From Muribaculaceae bacterium (lineage in GTDB: Bacteria; Bacteroidota; Bacteroidia; Bacteroidales; Muribaculaceae), in NCBI GenBank assembly GCA_017935045.1, contig JAGBIJ010000061.1, positions 1 to 64,000 of the forward strand: a DNA stretch of 64,000 bases, in the 5' to 3' direction. Every line of letters begins with the position of its first letter. The first letter of the stretch is position 1. Below the pieces are notes generated by a model that made no database searches, was not told where the DNA came from, and worked only from the letters and a program-made list of their open reading frames with translations. Shown here one piece after another: positions 43,920 to 54,067 of this stretch. The position numbers and the translations under genes are program-made.

Positions 43920-44990
43920 ATGATTGACAAACTTTTACATACAAGAGAGGTAAAGGCTCTGAAGCAATTGCTGGCCGGTTGCCGTGCTGTCGTGCTGACG
44001 TGCCATGTGCGGCCAGACGGCGATGCCATAGGCAGTACGCTGGGTCTGGCGCATCTGCTGAGCGGCATGGGGGTGCGTGCCAAGGTCGTGACTCCCGACC
44101 AGCCTCCGCGTATGCTGGAGTTTATGCCCGGTTATAATGACATTGTGCCCTTTACGCGCTATCAGGAGTACGGCCGCCAGCTTGTGGCCGATGCCGACCT
44201 GATTATCGGTTGTGATTTCAACCAGTGGTCGCGCCTGAGCGAGCTGGCCGATGTAGTCAGCGCGGCCAAGGCACATAAGGTAATAATAGACCATCACGAG
44301 AATCCCGACGCAGATGTGGATCTGCTGATAAGCTATCCCGATATGTCGTCGACCTGCGAGTTAGTCTTCAGGCTGATAGCGGCCATGGGCTATTACGACG
44401 AGATGGATCTGAACTGCGCTACAGCGCTCTGTACGGGTATAATTACCGATACCCGCAATCTGAGCGTGAACACTAAGCATATCGATCTCTATCAGATATT
44501 AGTCGAACTGTTGGAAAAAGGTGTGGACAAATCGCTGATATTGAAGGAGACTCTCGATACCAAGAGTGAGGATGCGCTGCGGCTGACTTCGTTCGCGCTG
44601 TGTGAGCGGCTTACTGTCTATAAGGAGCATCGTGCAGCGGTCGTGTGGCTTGGCAGGGATGACCTGAGCCGATACCGGTATGAGAAAGGCGATACCGAGG
44701 GCCTGGTAAATCAGGCTCTGTCGCTACGCGGTGTGGTCTATGCGATTTTTTTGCGCGAGGATGAAGATGAAGTGCGTCTGTCCATGCGAAGTATCGGAAA
44801 TTTTCCTGTGAGTCATATCTGCTCCGACCATTTCAGCGGAGGAGGACATCTGCAGGCCGCCGGCGGTCAATTCAAGGGCAATGTGCATGAGTGCATTGCC
44901 GAGCTTGAAAGAATAATGCCGGAATATGATGAAGAAATGAAAAAGGCCGTTGACAGGCTGACGGCCGAAGGTTATATATTGAGATTATGA
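43920..44990 (+). CDS. DHH-family phosphoesterase, NrnA-like
   Basis: The protein has 356 residues from the ATG at 43920. The DHH domain carries VRPDGDAIGS near 37, GCDFNQWS near 98 and the signature DHHENPD near 122, plus DTRNLS near 180. The DHHA1 domain near the end has SDHFSGGGHLQAAGG. This is the layout of NrnA, which degrades nano-RNA and pAp. It overlaps the next gene by 4 bases. Confidence 0.9.
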   Translation: MIDKLLHTREVKALKQLLAGCRAVVLTCHVRPDGDAIGSTLGLAHLLSGMGVRAKVVTPDQPPRMLEFMPGYNDIVPFTRYQEYGRQLVADADLIIGCDFNQWSRLSELADVVSAAKAHKVIIDHHENPDADVDLLISYPDMSSTCELVFRLIAAMGYYDEMDLNCATALCTGIITDTRNLSVNTKHIDLYQILVELLEKGVDKSLILKETLDTKSEDALRLTSFALCERLTVYKEHRAAVVWLGRDDLSRYRYEKGDTEGLVNQALSLRGVVYAIFLREDEDEVRLSMRSIGNFPVSHICSDHFSGGGHLQAAGGQFKGNVHECIAELERIMPEYDEEMKKAVDRLTAEGYILRL

Positions 44991-45571
44991 TGATATACAA
45001 TAAGAGTAAAGCGACGGTTTGCGCTGCGCTGGGCCTTATGCTCGCGCTCGTGTGCTCGTGCAGTAAGTCCAAAAGCTATTCTGAAATGCTGCGCACAGAG
45101 GAGAAGGCCGTAAACTGGTATCTGTCGAACCAGAGGGTGGTAAACGAAGTGCCAGAAGACAGTGTCTTTGAAACTGGAGAAGATGCGCCGTTCTACCGTA
45201 TGGATGAAGATGGATTCGTATACATGCAGGTGGTAAGTCCGGGCAGCCCGGATAAGAAGGCAAAGGATGACCAGCAGATATATTTCAGGTATCTGCGTAC
45301 CAATGTGCTGGAGATGTACGAAGGTAAGAATCCGCAGCCTTCGGGCAATGCCAATAATCTTCAGAACAACAACGCCTCAAGTTTCCGCTTCAACAATCTG
45401 GAGATACAGTCCAGCGCCAAATATGGCAGCGGTGTGCAGCTCCCGCTGCGCTATCTGGGTCTGGACTGCGAGGTCAACATGATAATCCGGTCCTACTACG
45501 GGTTTGCCGATGAGACAGGCGCTGTTCAACCGTACATTTTCAATATCAAGTATTATCCGGCCCAATTCTGA
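44987..45571 (+). CDS. DUF4827-type lipoprotein
   Basis: This 194-residue protein has a signal peptide with lipobox VCSC near residue 24. The body has the RTEEKAVNWYL start and a C-terminal IRSYYGFADETGAVQPYIF segment, similar to DUF4827 lipoproteins of Bacteroidales. The late conserved part resembles FKBP-like outer-membrane lipoproteins in shape, but I see no isomerase motif. It overlaps the phosphoesterase by 4 bases (Met1 at 44987 or Met2 at 44990) and is followed by glmM. Confidence 0.75.
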   Translation: MMIYNKSKATVCAALGLMLALVCSCSKSKSYSEMLRTEEKAVNWYLSNQRVVNEVPEDSVFETGEDAPFYRMDEDGFVYMQVVSPGSPDKKAKDDQQIYFRYLRTNVLEMYEGKNPQPSGNANNLQNNNASSFRFNNLEIQSSAKYGSGVQLPLRYLGLDCEVNMIIRSYYGFADETGAVQPYIFNIKYYPAQF

Positions 45572-45608
45572 GATGCCGGCCCGAAATCAGACTAAAACTA
45601 AAGAAACT

Positions 45609-47000
45609 ATGTCACTTATAAAATCAATATCCGGAATACGCGGCACAATAGGCGGACAGCAGGGCGAAGGCCTGAGCGCCATAGATATAGTGAAGTTCAC
45701 TACCGCTTACGCGGCGTTTATGCGCTCGCACAGCGACGGCAAGAGCAATGTGATAGTGGTAGGGCGCGATGCCCGTATCTCGGGAGATATGGTCGACAAA
45801 CTGGTATGCGGCGCTTTGATGTCGATGGGTTTCGACGTGGTCAACATTGGTCTGGCCACTACGCCTACGACCGAGATAGCCGTCACAGAAGAGAAGGCAT
45901 GCGGAGGTATAATCCTTACGGCAAGCCACAATCCCAAGCAGTGGAACGCTCTCAAATTGCTCAATGAGCGCGGAGAGTTTCTGAATGACGCCGAAGGCAA
46001 GGAGGTGCTTCGCCTGGCCGAAAGCGGAGAGTATGAGTTTGCCGACGTCGACAGCCTTGGCAAGCTATACCGCAACGAGACATACAACCGCAAGCACATT
46101 GACAAGGTATTGAGTCTCCCTTTGGTAGACTGCGATGCAATCTCGAAAGCCGGGTTTACAGTGGCAGTGGACGCAGTCAATTCCGTGGGAGGAATCATCA
46201 TCCCCCAGCTGCTGCGCGCGCTTGGAGTAAGCAATATAGTGGAACTTAACTGCGAGGCTACGGGACATTTCGCCCACACGCCGGAGCCTATCCCCGAGAA
46301 CCTGACACAGATTTCGGAGCTGATGCGCGACGGAAAGGCCGATGTCGGTTTTGTAGTAGACCCGGATGTGGACCGTCTGGCCATAGTGATGGAAAACGGC
46401 GAGATGTTTGTGGAGGAATATACGCTGGTGGCAGTGGCTGACTATGTGCTGTCGCACACGCCCGGCAATACGGTGAGCAATCTGAGTTCGTCGCGCGCGT
46501 TGCGCGATGTGACCTCCGCCCATGCCGGATGTGAGTATGAGGCCGCTGCTGTCGGCGAAGTCAATGTCGTGGCCAAGATGAAGGATACCGGAGCCGTGAT
46601 AGGTGGCGAGGGCAACGGCGGTGTAATCTATCCTGAATGTCACTATGGCCGCGATGCCCTTGTAGGTGTGGCTCTGTTCCTCTCGCTGCTGGCCAAGTCC
46701 GGCAAGAAGGTAAGTGAACTCAAGGCAGGCTATCCTGCTTACGCCATAGCCAAGAATAAGATTCAGCTTACCCCGGAGCTTGACGTGGATGCGATACTTG
46801 AGGCTGTAAAGGGCAAATTCGCAGGCGAGAAGATTACCGACATCGACGGCGTGAAGATAGATTTTGCCGATTCATGGGTGCATCTGCGTAAGTCGAACAC
46901 TGAGCCGATAATCCGTATCTACAGCGAGGCCCACACGATGGAGGAGGCCGAAGCTCTGGCTGCGAAAATCAAAGAGGTAATCGCCGAGGTTGCCCGGTAA
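45609..47000 (+). CDS. glmM: Phosphoglucosamine mutase
   Basis: GlmM converts glucosamine-6-P to glucosamine-1-P for peptidoglycan and LPS. The 463 residues are of normal length. The phospho-Ser site is TASHNP (Ser106), the metal loop is DPDVDR near 252, and the phosphate-binding RKSNTEPIIR motif is near 427. The DPDVDR form in place of DGDADR is found in the Bacteroidota and archaeal branch, so phosphomannomutase activity is an alternative. The frame is open to 45504, inside the previous gene; MSLIKSISGIRG is the natural start. Confidence 0.9.
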   Translation: MSLIKSISGIRGTIGGQQGEGLSAIDIVKFTTAYAAFMRSHSDGKSNVIVVGRDARISGDMVDKLVCGALMSMGFDVVNIGLATTPTTEIAVTEEKACGGIILTASHNPKQWNALKLLNERGEFLNDAEGKEVLRLAESGEYEFADVDSLGKLYRNETYNRKHIDKVLSLPLVDCDAISKAGFTVAVDAVNSVGGIIIPQLLRALGVSNIVELNCEATGHFAHTPEPIPENLTQISELMRDGKADVGFVVDPDVDRLAIVMENGEMFVEEYTLVAVADYVLSHTPGNTVSNLSSSRALRDVTSAHAGCEYEAAAVGEVNVVAKMKDTGAVIGGEGNGGVIYPECHYGRDALVGVALFLSLLAKSGKKVSELKAGYPAYAIAKNKIQLTPELDVDAILEAVKGKFAGEKITDIDGVKIDFADSWVHLRKSNTEPIIRIYSEAHTMEEAEALAAKIKEVIAEVAR

Positions 47001-47018
47001 TTATAAAAGATATAAGAC

Positions 47019-48806
47019 ATGGTTAAAAAGTTTTTTCTAAATATGCTGACCTCGTTCATGGGCGCATGGCTTGCCATCGTCTGTGCCGGGGTGGCCGCGG
47101 TAGTCATCATAATGGGTATCGTAGGCAGCGCGGTAAGCGGCAGTATGGAGACTGTGGAGAAGAACAGTGTGATGCGAGTGAGCCTCGACGGCACGATAGT
47201 GGAGCGCGAAAGCATGTCGGAACTCAACCTGATGACTCTGCTTAACAAAGATTTCAGCCAGGTGCAGAGCGTAGAGACACTGACTGCGGCCATCAGGGCA
47301 GCGGCATCCGATGACCGGGTAAAGTGCATTTATCTGGACTGCGGCTTCGTTCAGGCCGCACCGGCCTCTCTTAATGCTGTGCGCGGCGCGCTGACAGAGT
47401 TTAGAAAAAGCGGAAAGAAGATATATGCTTACGCTGACCAGCTTACGCAAGGAGCGTATTTCGTGGCCAGCGCGGCCGACGAGATTTCCCTTAATCCGGC
47501 CGGCGAGGTCATGCTCAATGGACTGGGAGGCCAAAGCCTGTTTTTCAAGGGCCTTTTTGACAAGGTGGGCGTGCAGTTTCAGGCCGTCAGAGTAGGCAAG
47601 GGCAAAGCCGCCGTGGAGCCTTACACACAGGATACCATGAGTAGTGTGGCCCGTCAGCAGAACATGCAGCTGATAGACACTCTGTGGCTTCAGATACGCC
47701 GGCAGATAGCCGCAGACCGCAAGGATGTGACTCCTGCCAAGATTGATACTCTTATAAACCGTGATTTTATCTCGGCCAAGCCCGCTCAGTATGCTTTAGC
47801 CCAGAAAATAGTAGACAAGCTGGAATACCGCCATGCTTTCGAGGACAGGATAGCCAAGGCTGCGGGTCAGGAAGATGGTCTGGAAAAAGAGGTCAGCGCA
47901 TCGGCTATGGCGATGTATGACGATAAATTCAGCGCTAACACAAATGCAGGCAACCAGATAGCTGTACTTTATGCCTGCGGCGCCATAGACGACATGATGG
48001 GAGGCGGCGGAATAGACAGCGAGGTTCTGACCGAGCAGATACTTGATTTGGCTGACGATGACAATGTCAAGGCGCTGGTGCTCCGTGTCAACTCTCCCGG
48101 TGGTTCGGCCTTCGGCAGCGAGCAGATGTGGGAAGCGTTGGAGACTTTTAAGAAAACGGGTAAGAAATTTGTCGTTTCGATGGGTGATTACGCCGCATCG
48201 GGCGGTTATTATATTTCCTGTGGAGCTGACAGAATTTTTGCTGATGAATATACTGTGACCGGCTCCATCGGTATCTTCGGACTTATACCCAACTGCAAAG
48301 GTCTTCTCGACATGGCCGGAGTGAATGTAGAGACTGTAGCTACCAATCCGGCCGGAGTCTACGGCACAGGACTGACTCCTCTGGATGAGCAGCAGCTGGC
48401 AGCCATGCAGTCAATGGTAGAGAACGGCTACGAGCTTTTTGTAAGCCGCGTGGCGGCAGGACGCAAGATGACGGCGGAAAAGGTCAAGACCATAGCTGAC
48501 GGTCGCCCTTTGAGTGCTGTCGTGGCAAAGGATTTCGGACTTGTCGACCAGCTCGGCTCGCTCGGCGACGCCATAGACTGGGCAAGTCGTGCCGGCAAAA
48601 TCGAAAATCCGGAGCTGGTAGCTTATCCGCAAGTGGAAATGAACTTCATGGCCTTTATGGGCAATATGCAGAATTCATTGCTGATGAAGCTCATTAATAC
48701 TGACAATCCGAAGCAGGCCGTGCAGGATATACTTTCGGCTGTGCAAGTTGAGTACGGCAGCGGAAAGGTTATGGCCAGCATGCCTCCTTTCAGAGTCGGC
48801 TTCTGA
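47019..48806 (+). CDS. sppA: Signal peptide peptidase SppA, 67-kDa type
   Basis: SppA degrades cleaved signal peptides in the membrane. The 595-residue protein has an N-terminal anchor (about 10-35) and two tandem Clp-protease-like domains. The Lys of the Ser/Lys dyad is at about 194 (VGKGKAAVEP) in the first domain, and the Ser at about 363 (NSPGGSAFGS) in the second. This is the long E. coli type and not the short Bacillus type. It follows glmM by 18 bases. Confidence 0.93.
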   Translation: MVKKFFLNMLTSFMGAWLAIVCAGVAAVVIIMGIVGSAVSGSMETVEKNSVMRVSLDGTIVERESMSELNLMTLLNKDFSQVQSVETLTAAIRAAASDDRVKCIYLDCGFVQAAPASLNAVRGALTEFRKSGKKIYAYADQLTQGAYFVASAADEISLNPAGEVMLNGLGGQSLFFKGLFDKVGVQFQAVRVGKGKAAVEPYTQDTMSSVARQQNMQLIDTLWLQIRRQIAADRKDVTPAKIDTLINRDFISAKPAQYALAQKIVDKLEYRHAFEDRIAKAAGQEDGLEKEVSASAMAMYDDKFSANTNAGNQIAVLYACGAIDDMMGGGGIDSEVLTEQILDLADDDNVKALVLRVNSPGGSAFGSEQMWEALETFKKTGKKFVVSMGDYAASGGYYISCGADRIFADEYTVTGSIGIFGLIPNCKGLLDMAGVNVETVATNPAGVYGTGLTPLDEQQLAAMQSMVENGYELFVSRVAAGRKMTAEKVKTIADGRPLSAVVAKDFGLVDQLGSLGDAIDWASRAGKIENPELVAYPQVEMNFMAFMGNMQNSLLMKLINTDNPKQAVQDILSAVQVEYGSGKVMASMPPFRVGF

Positions 48807-48833
48807 TAGAATAAACCCGCATTTTGGATAAAC

Positions 48834-49973
48834 ATGCTTTCGGCAGTGAATAAGACAAGTGACCGCATAATATCATATCTGCTTACTCCGTTGTCCTGGA
48901 TTTACGGGGCAGTGACGGATGTGCGCAATAAGCTGTATGATTGGCATCTGTTGCCGTCAGAGAGTTTTGACGTACCGGTAATCTGTGTCGGTAATATCAC
49001 TATCGGAGGTACAGGCAAGACGCCCCATGTAGAATATCTGATTGAGTATCTGTCCGCGTCATATAATATAGGCGTACTCAGTCGCGGCTACAAGCGCAAG
49101 ACCAAGGGCTTCGTTCTCGGCACCTCAAAAAGCACTCCATCGACCATAGGCGACGAGCCATATCAGATTCTGAGCAAATATGGCAACCGCGTCAGGCTTG
49201 CCGTATGCGAGAGCCGCCGTAAAGGAATACGGGAGTTGCTGAACATTGACCCTGATATAAACCTTATATTATTGGATGACGCTTTTCAGCATCGCGCTGT
49301 GAAGGCTAAAGTAAATATTTTACTGATGGATTATTCGCGTCCTATATATTCCGATCACGTTTTGCCGCTTGGCCGCCTGCGCGAGAACCGGCGTGCCGTA
49401 GGGCGTGCGGACATAGTAGTCGTGACCAAGGTGCCTGACGAAGCTACTCCGATTCAATTCAGATTGTTCAGCAACAATCTCGATTTATGGGCTTATCAGA
49501 AACTCTTTTTCTCAAAGACGGTATATGATGCTCCGGCAGCTGTATTCCGTGAGGGAGACAAGTATGATGTCAATCTTGACGATCTGACGCGCAACGACAT
49601 AGTCATGCTGCTTACCGGAATAGCTAATCCGCGTCCGTTGGTAAGGTTCTTCAAGCAGTTTGACTGTAGGGTAGTGGTCAATCATTTTGCCGACCATCAT
49701 GATTTTACCAGAGCCGATCTGCATAAAATGATGGAGAAGTTCTCGGCTATGAAGGGAGCAAGAAAACTGATAATCACTACCGAGAAAGATGCCGTACGTC
49801 TGGCCAATAATCCTTATTTCCCCGAGAAGCTCAAGCCTGTCATCTATTATATGCCGATTTCGGTAGAGATGTTGCGCGGACTGGATGATTCCAATTTTAT
49901 TCATACTGTCAAGCGTGCCATAGAGGATAAAAGCGACCGGCTGGGAGAGAAAGAGAGTGTGACACAAGAATAG
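48834..49973 (+). CDS. lpxK: Tetraacyldisaccharide 4'-kinase
   Basis: LpxK phosphorylates the 4' position of the lipid A disaccharide. The 379-residue protein has an N-terminal membrane-associated helix (about 10-30), the Walker A GGTGKTPHVEYL near 62, and SRGYKRKTKG near 84. DDAFQHRAVK near 148 and TEKDAVRL near 318 are also present. Its presence supports a Gram-negative organism with lipid A. It follows sppA by 27 bases. Confidence 0.94.
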   Translation: MLSAVNKTSDRIISYLLTPLSWIYGAVTDVRNKLYDWHLLPSESFDVPVICVGNITIGGTGKTPHVEYLIEYLSASYNIGVLSRGYKRKTKGFVLGTSKSTPSTIGDEPYQILSKYGNRVRLAVCESRRKGIRELLNIDPDINLILLDDAFQHRAVKAKVNILLMDYSRPIYSDHVLPLGRLRENRRAVGRADIVVVTKVPDEATPIQFRLFSNNLDLWAYQKLFFSKTVYDAPAAVFREGDKYDVNLDDLTRNDIVMLLTGIANPRPLVRFFKQFDCRVVVNHFADHHDFTRADLHKMMEKFSAMKGARKLIITTEKDAVRLANNPYFPEKLKPVIYYMPISVEMLRGLDDSNFIHTVKRAIEDKSDRLGEKESVTQE

Positions 49974-49996
49974 CAAAACCTTCAAATCAATATATT

Positions 49997-50809
49997 ATGA
50001 TACAGAAAATCAATGAAGCAGCTAATTTCATCAGAAATCAGGTAGCAGAGTTGCCAAATGTGGCGATAATCCTCGGCACCGGACTGGGAGAGCTGGTAAA
50101 CCATATTGAGATAAAGAAAGAGATAGATTATAAAGATATACCCTCGATGCCGGTATCAACAGTCGAGGGACACAGCGGAAAGCTGATTTTCGGCAACCTC
50201 GGCGGCCGATATGTGATGGCCATGCAAGGACGCTTCCATTATTATGAGGGATATGACATGAAGCAAGTCACTTTCCCTGTAAGAGTAATGAAAGCTCTCG
50301 GTGTGGATACTCTCTTTGTCAGCAATGCTGCCGGAGGAATGAACAAGGAATTCCGCGTGGGCGACATAATGATAATCACTGACCATATAAATCTTTTCCC
50401 GGAAAATCCGCTCCGAGGGAAAAACTACGATGAGCTCGGCCCCCGCTTTCCGGCCATGACCGAGGCATATAGCCATGAACTGATAAAGATGGCAGATGAC
50501 ATAGCCTCGGAAAAGGGAATACGCGTCATGCACGGTGTATATGTAGGCACGGCAGGTCCGACGTTTGAGACTCCGGCCGAATATGAATATTTCCGAGTGA
50601 TAGGCGGCGATGCGGTAGGCATGTCGACAGTACCGGAAGTCATTGTGGCCAATCATGCCGGAATGAGAGTCTTCGGTGTCAGTGTCATTACGGATTTGGG
50701 CGGAAAGGATATAACCGATGTGCCTACTCATGAAGAAGTGCAGAAGGCTGCGGTAAAGGCTCAGCCGTTTATGACGGAAATTATCAAGGAACTTGTAGGC
50801 CGGTTGTAA
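49997..50809 (+). CDS. punA: Purine nucleoside phosphorylase (trimeric type)
   Basis: The 270-residue protein is of the trimeric PNP family that splits inosine and guanosine. The markers are LGTGLGEL near 27, a phosphate-site EGHSGKL near 57, the family signature FHYYEGYDMKQVTFPVR (75-91), SNAAGG near 107, and GPTFETPAEY near 187 with MSTVPE. The next gene, thiL, follows after 29 bases. Confidence 0.92.
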   Translation: MIQKINEAANFIRNQVAELPNVAIILGTGLGELVNHIEIKKEIDYKDIPSMPVSTVEGHSGKLIFGNLGGRYVMAMQGRFHYYEGYDMKQVTFPVRVMKALGVDTLFVSNAAGGMNKEFRVGDIMIITDHINLFPENPLRGKNYDELGPRFPAMTEAYSHELIKMADDIASEKGIRVMHGVYVGTAGPTFETPAEYEYFRVIGGDAVGMSTVPEVIVANHAGMRVFGVSVITDLGGKDITDVPTHEEVQKAAVKAQPFMTEIIKELVGRL

Positions 50810-50838
50810 ACGCATCTGACAGGAACAGTGTAGTAATT

Positions 50839-51876
50839 ATGGAAACAGAAATCTCGCAATTAGGAGAATTTGGACTTATTGAACGTCTGACCAAGGATTT
50901 CCCGCTGCGAAACCCTTCAAGCAAGGTGGGCGTAGGCGATGATGCCGCCATACTCGATTATGGCGGCAAGGAGATACTCGTCACGACTGATCTGCTGCTT
51001 GAGGGAGTGCATTTTGATCTCCGTTATGTGCCGCTGAAGCATTTGGGTTACAAAGCGGCCATAGTCAACTTCAGCGATGTATACGCCATGATGGGTCAGC
51101 CCCGTCAGATTACAGTCAGTCTCGGTGTATCCTCGCGCTTCACACTGGAGCATATCGAGGAGCTGTACAGCGGTATCCGTCTGGCATGCGAAATTTATGG
51201 AGTGGATCTTGTGGGAGGAGACACATCGGCTTCTGCCAGTGGTCTGGTAATCAGTATTACCTGTCTGGGAGAGGCTGAGAAGGAGAGTGCCGTGCGCCGC
51301 AGTACGGCCAAGCCTACCGATATCATCTGTGTGTCGGGCGACCTGGGCGCCGCATACATGGGCCTTCAGCTGCTTGAGCGCGAGAACCAGGTGGCTGCAG
51401 CCAGCGGACAGAAGGAGTTTACCCCGGATTTTGCCGGTAAGGAATACATTCTGGAGCGCCAGCTCAAGCCCGAGGCCCGCAAGGATATAGTGGAGCTGCT
51501 TAGAGCCAACGGTATCCGGCCTACGTCGATGATAGACGTAAGCGACGGTCTGTCGTCCGAGCTGCTGCATATATGCAAGGACAGCCATGTGGGCTGCCGG
51601 GTCTATGAGGACAAGATTCCCATCGACTACCAGACGGCCATAATGGCTGAGGAGTTCGATATGAATCTCGTGACATGCGCCCTGAATGGAGGCGAGGACT
51701 ATGAGCTGCTCTTTACTGTGCCGCTGACTGAGCATGACAATGTAAGCAAGCTTGAGGGAGTCCGTGTCATAGGTTACATTACCAAGCCGGAGCAAGGCTG
51801 CGCGCTTGTGACGCGTGATGGGCAGGAAATGCCTCTTCGCGCCCAGGGATGGAATGCCTTTAAGGGCGATGAGTGA
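50839..51876 (+). CDS. thiL: Thiamine-monophosphate kinase
   Basis: ThiL makes thiamine pyrophosphate from thiamine monophosphate. The 345 residues belong to the AIR-synthase fold. They have VGVGDDAAIL near 30, LLLEGVHFDL near 55, VNFSDVYAMMG near 76, LVGGDTSAS near 125 and MIDVSDGLSSEL near 232. The metal Asp residues are in place. It ends a long rightward series; no other thiamine gene is close. Confidence 0.93.
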   Translation: METEISQLGEFGLIERLTKDFPLRNPSSKVGVGDDAAILDYGGKEILVTTDLLLEGVHFDLRYVPLKHLGYKAAIVNFSDVYAMMGQPRQITVSLGVSSRFTLEHIEELYSGIRLACEIYGVDLVGGDTSASASGLVISITCLGEAEKESAVRRSTAKPTDIICVSGDLGAAYMGLQLLERENQVAAASGQKEFTPDFAGKEYILERQLKPEARKDIVELLRANGIRPTSMIDVSDGLSSELLHICKDSHVGCRVYEDKIPIDYQTAIMAEEFDMNLVTCALNGGEDYELLFTVPLTEHDNVSKLEGVRVIGYITKPEQGCALVTRDGQEMPLRAQGWNAFKGDE

Positions 51877-51992
51877 GTCGTATGGCCACGATTTGCGAAG
51901 GCTGCTCCGGGCGATAACATATTTTAATAATTGTGTCAGATTATTCAGTAAAGTTTAACACGTCTGCGAGCCTGTCTGTGCGCGCTTTGATG

Positions 51993-52000
51993 TAATTTTG
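51993..52000 (+). promoter_or_regulatory. Possible -7 box of the Bat operon
   Basis: TAATTTTG, 45 bases before the moxR ATG. No TTG is at the expected distance. The 51877-52045 gap holds nothing else. Confidence 0.45.
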
Positions 52001-52045
52001 TAGAAACATTATCAAGAAAATAATATTAGTCATATACCGATATTT

Positions 52046-53041
52046 ATGAACGAAACAGTAAACATACGCGAACTCAATGATCTGATAGCGGCCAACAGTT
52101 CGTTTATTACGTTGATAACCAAAGGTATGGATCAGCGCATCATAGGGCAGAAGCACCTTGTCGACTCCCTGCTCGTAGCGCTGCTGTGTGACGGCCACGT
52201 GCTGCTTGAGGGTGTGCCCGGTCTTGCCAAGACACTGGCCATAAAGACCCTTGCAAGCCTTGTGGATGCCAAATACAGCCGCATACAGTTTACCCCCGAC
52301 CTGCTTCCCGCCGATGTGGTGGGCACTATGATATACAGTGTCAAGAACGAGAAGTTTGAGATAAAGAAAGGTCCCGTTTTCGCCAATTTCGTGCTTGCCG
52401 ACGAGATTAACCGTGCCCCAGCCAAGGTGCAAAGCGCGCTGCTTGAAGCGATGCAGGAGCGTCAGGTAACTATCGGTGATGATACTTTCAGCCTGCCTAA
52501 ACCCTTCCTGGTAATGGCTACCCAGAACCCTATCGAGCAGGAGGGTACCTATCCGTTGCCCGAGGCTCAGATGGACCGTTTTCTGCTCAAGGTTATAATC
52601 GGTTATCCCAACAAGGATGAGGAAAAACGCATCATACGTCAGAATATCTCCGGACCGTTGCCGTCGATTGTACCCGTGTTGAAGCCGGAAGAGATTTTCG
52701 AGGCGCAAAAGATAGTACGCAAGATATATATAGACGAGAAGATTGAGGATTACATTGTGAATATAGTGTTCGCGTCGCGTAATCCGAAGGAATGTGGCCT
52801 TAAAAATCTGGAGAGCATCATCGAGTTCGGCGCATCGCCGCGAGCCTCTATCAGTCTGGCTCTCGCTGCGCGCGCATACGCTTTCCTGCGCGGACGCGGC
52901 TACGTGATTCCGGAAGATGTACGCGCTGTATGCCACGACGTAATGCGCCACCGTATCGGCCTTACTTACGAGGCAGAGGCCAACAACATCACTGCGGACG
53001 ATGTTATTACGGATATACTTGATGCCGTACAGGTACCCTGA
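52046..53041 (+). CDS. MoxR-type AAA+ ATPase (BatI-like)
   Basis: This 331-residue AAA+ protein has Walker A GVPGLAKT near residue 56, Walker B VLADEINRAP near 120, sensor 1 ATQNPIEQEG near 160 and an Arg-finger region MDRFLLK near 180. MoxR ATPases act as chaperones that fit metal or cofactors into partner proteins with von Willebrand (VWA) domains. It heads the DUF58/bat gene run, the standard order in Bacteroidota. Confidence 0.92.
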   Translation: MNETVNIRELNDLIAANSSFITLITKGMDQRIIGQKHLVDSLLVALLCDGHVLLEGVPGLAKTLAIKTLASLVDAKYSRIQFTPDLLPADVVGTMIYSVKNEKFEIKKGPVFANFVLADEINRAPAKVQSALLEAMQERQVTIGDDTFSLPKPFLVMATQNPIEQEGTYPLPEAQMDRFLLKVIIGYPNKDEEKRIIRQNISGPLPSIVPVLKPEEIFEAQKIVRKIYIDEKIEDYIVNIVFASRNPKECGLKNLESIIEFGASPRASISLALAARAYAFLRGRGYVIPEDVRAVCHDVMRHRIGLTYEAEANNITADDVITDILDAVQVP

Positions 53042-53137
53042 TCTACTGCAATCAAGCCGAACAAATAACTTTAGAATCCCATCCGCAAGAGAGCGCCTTC
53101 ATGGCGCCGTTGCGGTATAACGCATCAATCCCAGTGA

Positions 53138-54013
53138 ATGGACGCTACAGAACTGCTTAAGAAAATAAGAAGAATTGAAATAAAGACCCGAGGGCTATCG
53201 CAGAACATTTTTGCCGGCGAATACCATACGGCGTTCAAGGGCAGAGGCGTGATATTCTCTGAGGTACGCGAGTATCAGTATGGCGATGACATACGTGATA
53301 TTGACTGGAATGTGACCGCCCGGCACAATAAGCCGTTTGTCAAGGTCTACGAGGAGGAACGGGAGCTTACCATGATGCTGCTGATAGATGTCTCCGGTAG
53401 CCGTGAGTTTGGCGCGGTGGGCGTCGATAAAAAGGAGATGATGGCTGAAATAGCCGCCACTCTCGCTTTCTCGTCCATTCAGAACAATGATAAAGTAGGA
53501 GTCATCTTTTTCTCAGATAAGGTAGAAAAGTTTATTCCCCCTAAAAAGGGAAAGAAGCACATACTTCTTATTATCCGGGAAATCATCGACTTTCATCCCG
53601 ACAATACAGGCACTGATATCAATCTCGCTCTGGAGTATATGACCAATGTGGTCAAGAAGCGTTGCACTGCTTTTCTTATCAGCGACTTTATAGATTCCCA
53701 CGATTATTCCGCTTCGATGAGTATAGCCAACCGCAAGCATGACCTTGTGGCTATACAGGTATATGACAAACGCGATGCCCAGATGCCCGACGTGGGTCTT
53801 GTCCGAATGAAAGATAGCGAAAGCGGGCGTATGGCCTGGGTCGATACGTCATCCTCCTCGGTACGCAAGGAATATGACAGGCAGTGGTATGACCGGCAGC
53901 AGCGTCTGACCGAAATTACGACCCGCAGCGGTGTAGACATAGCCACTGTGGCTACCGACGAGGACTTCGTGAAAGCCTTGCTGGCGCTTTTTCGCAATCG
54001 AGGCGTACGCTGA
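53138..54013 (+). CDS. DUF58 protein of the Bat operon
   Basis: The 291-residue protein has the DUF58 layout: REYQYGDDIRDIDWNVTARH near 48-67, followed by a VWA-like region with DVSGSREFG near 87. DUF58 proteins are partners of MoxR ATPases. The metal-site pattern DxSxS is present in the VWA part. It follows moxR by 96 bases and precedes a membrane protein gene. Confidence 0.92.
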   Translation: MDATELLKKIRRIEIKTRGLSQNIFAGEYHTAFKGRGVIFSEVREYQYGDDIRDIDWNVTARHNKPFVKVYEEERELTMMLLIDVSGSREFGAVGVDKKEMMAEIAATLAFSSIQNNDKVGVIFFSDKVEKFIPPKKGKKHILLIIREIIDFHPDNTGTDINLALEYMTNVVKKRCTAFLISDFIDSHDYSASMSIANRKHDLVAIQVYDKRDAQMPDVGLVRMKDSESGRMAWVDTSSSSVRKEYDRQWYDRQQRLTEITTRSGVDIATVATDEDFVKALLALFRNRGVR

Positions 54014-54067
54014 CGCTTCTCTGTGTCAGACTGATAAGGAATATTTTGATTTACATCAGAATCACAA

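Noticed and set aside
50917..51795. 292-residue open frame opposite thiL
   Set aside because: thiL carries all its conserved motifs. The opposite frame shows no domain or signal.
51941..52951. 336-residue open frame opposite moxR
   Set aside because: moxR has intact AAA+ motifs in the normal Bat-operon context. This frame is a shadow.
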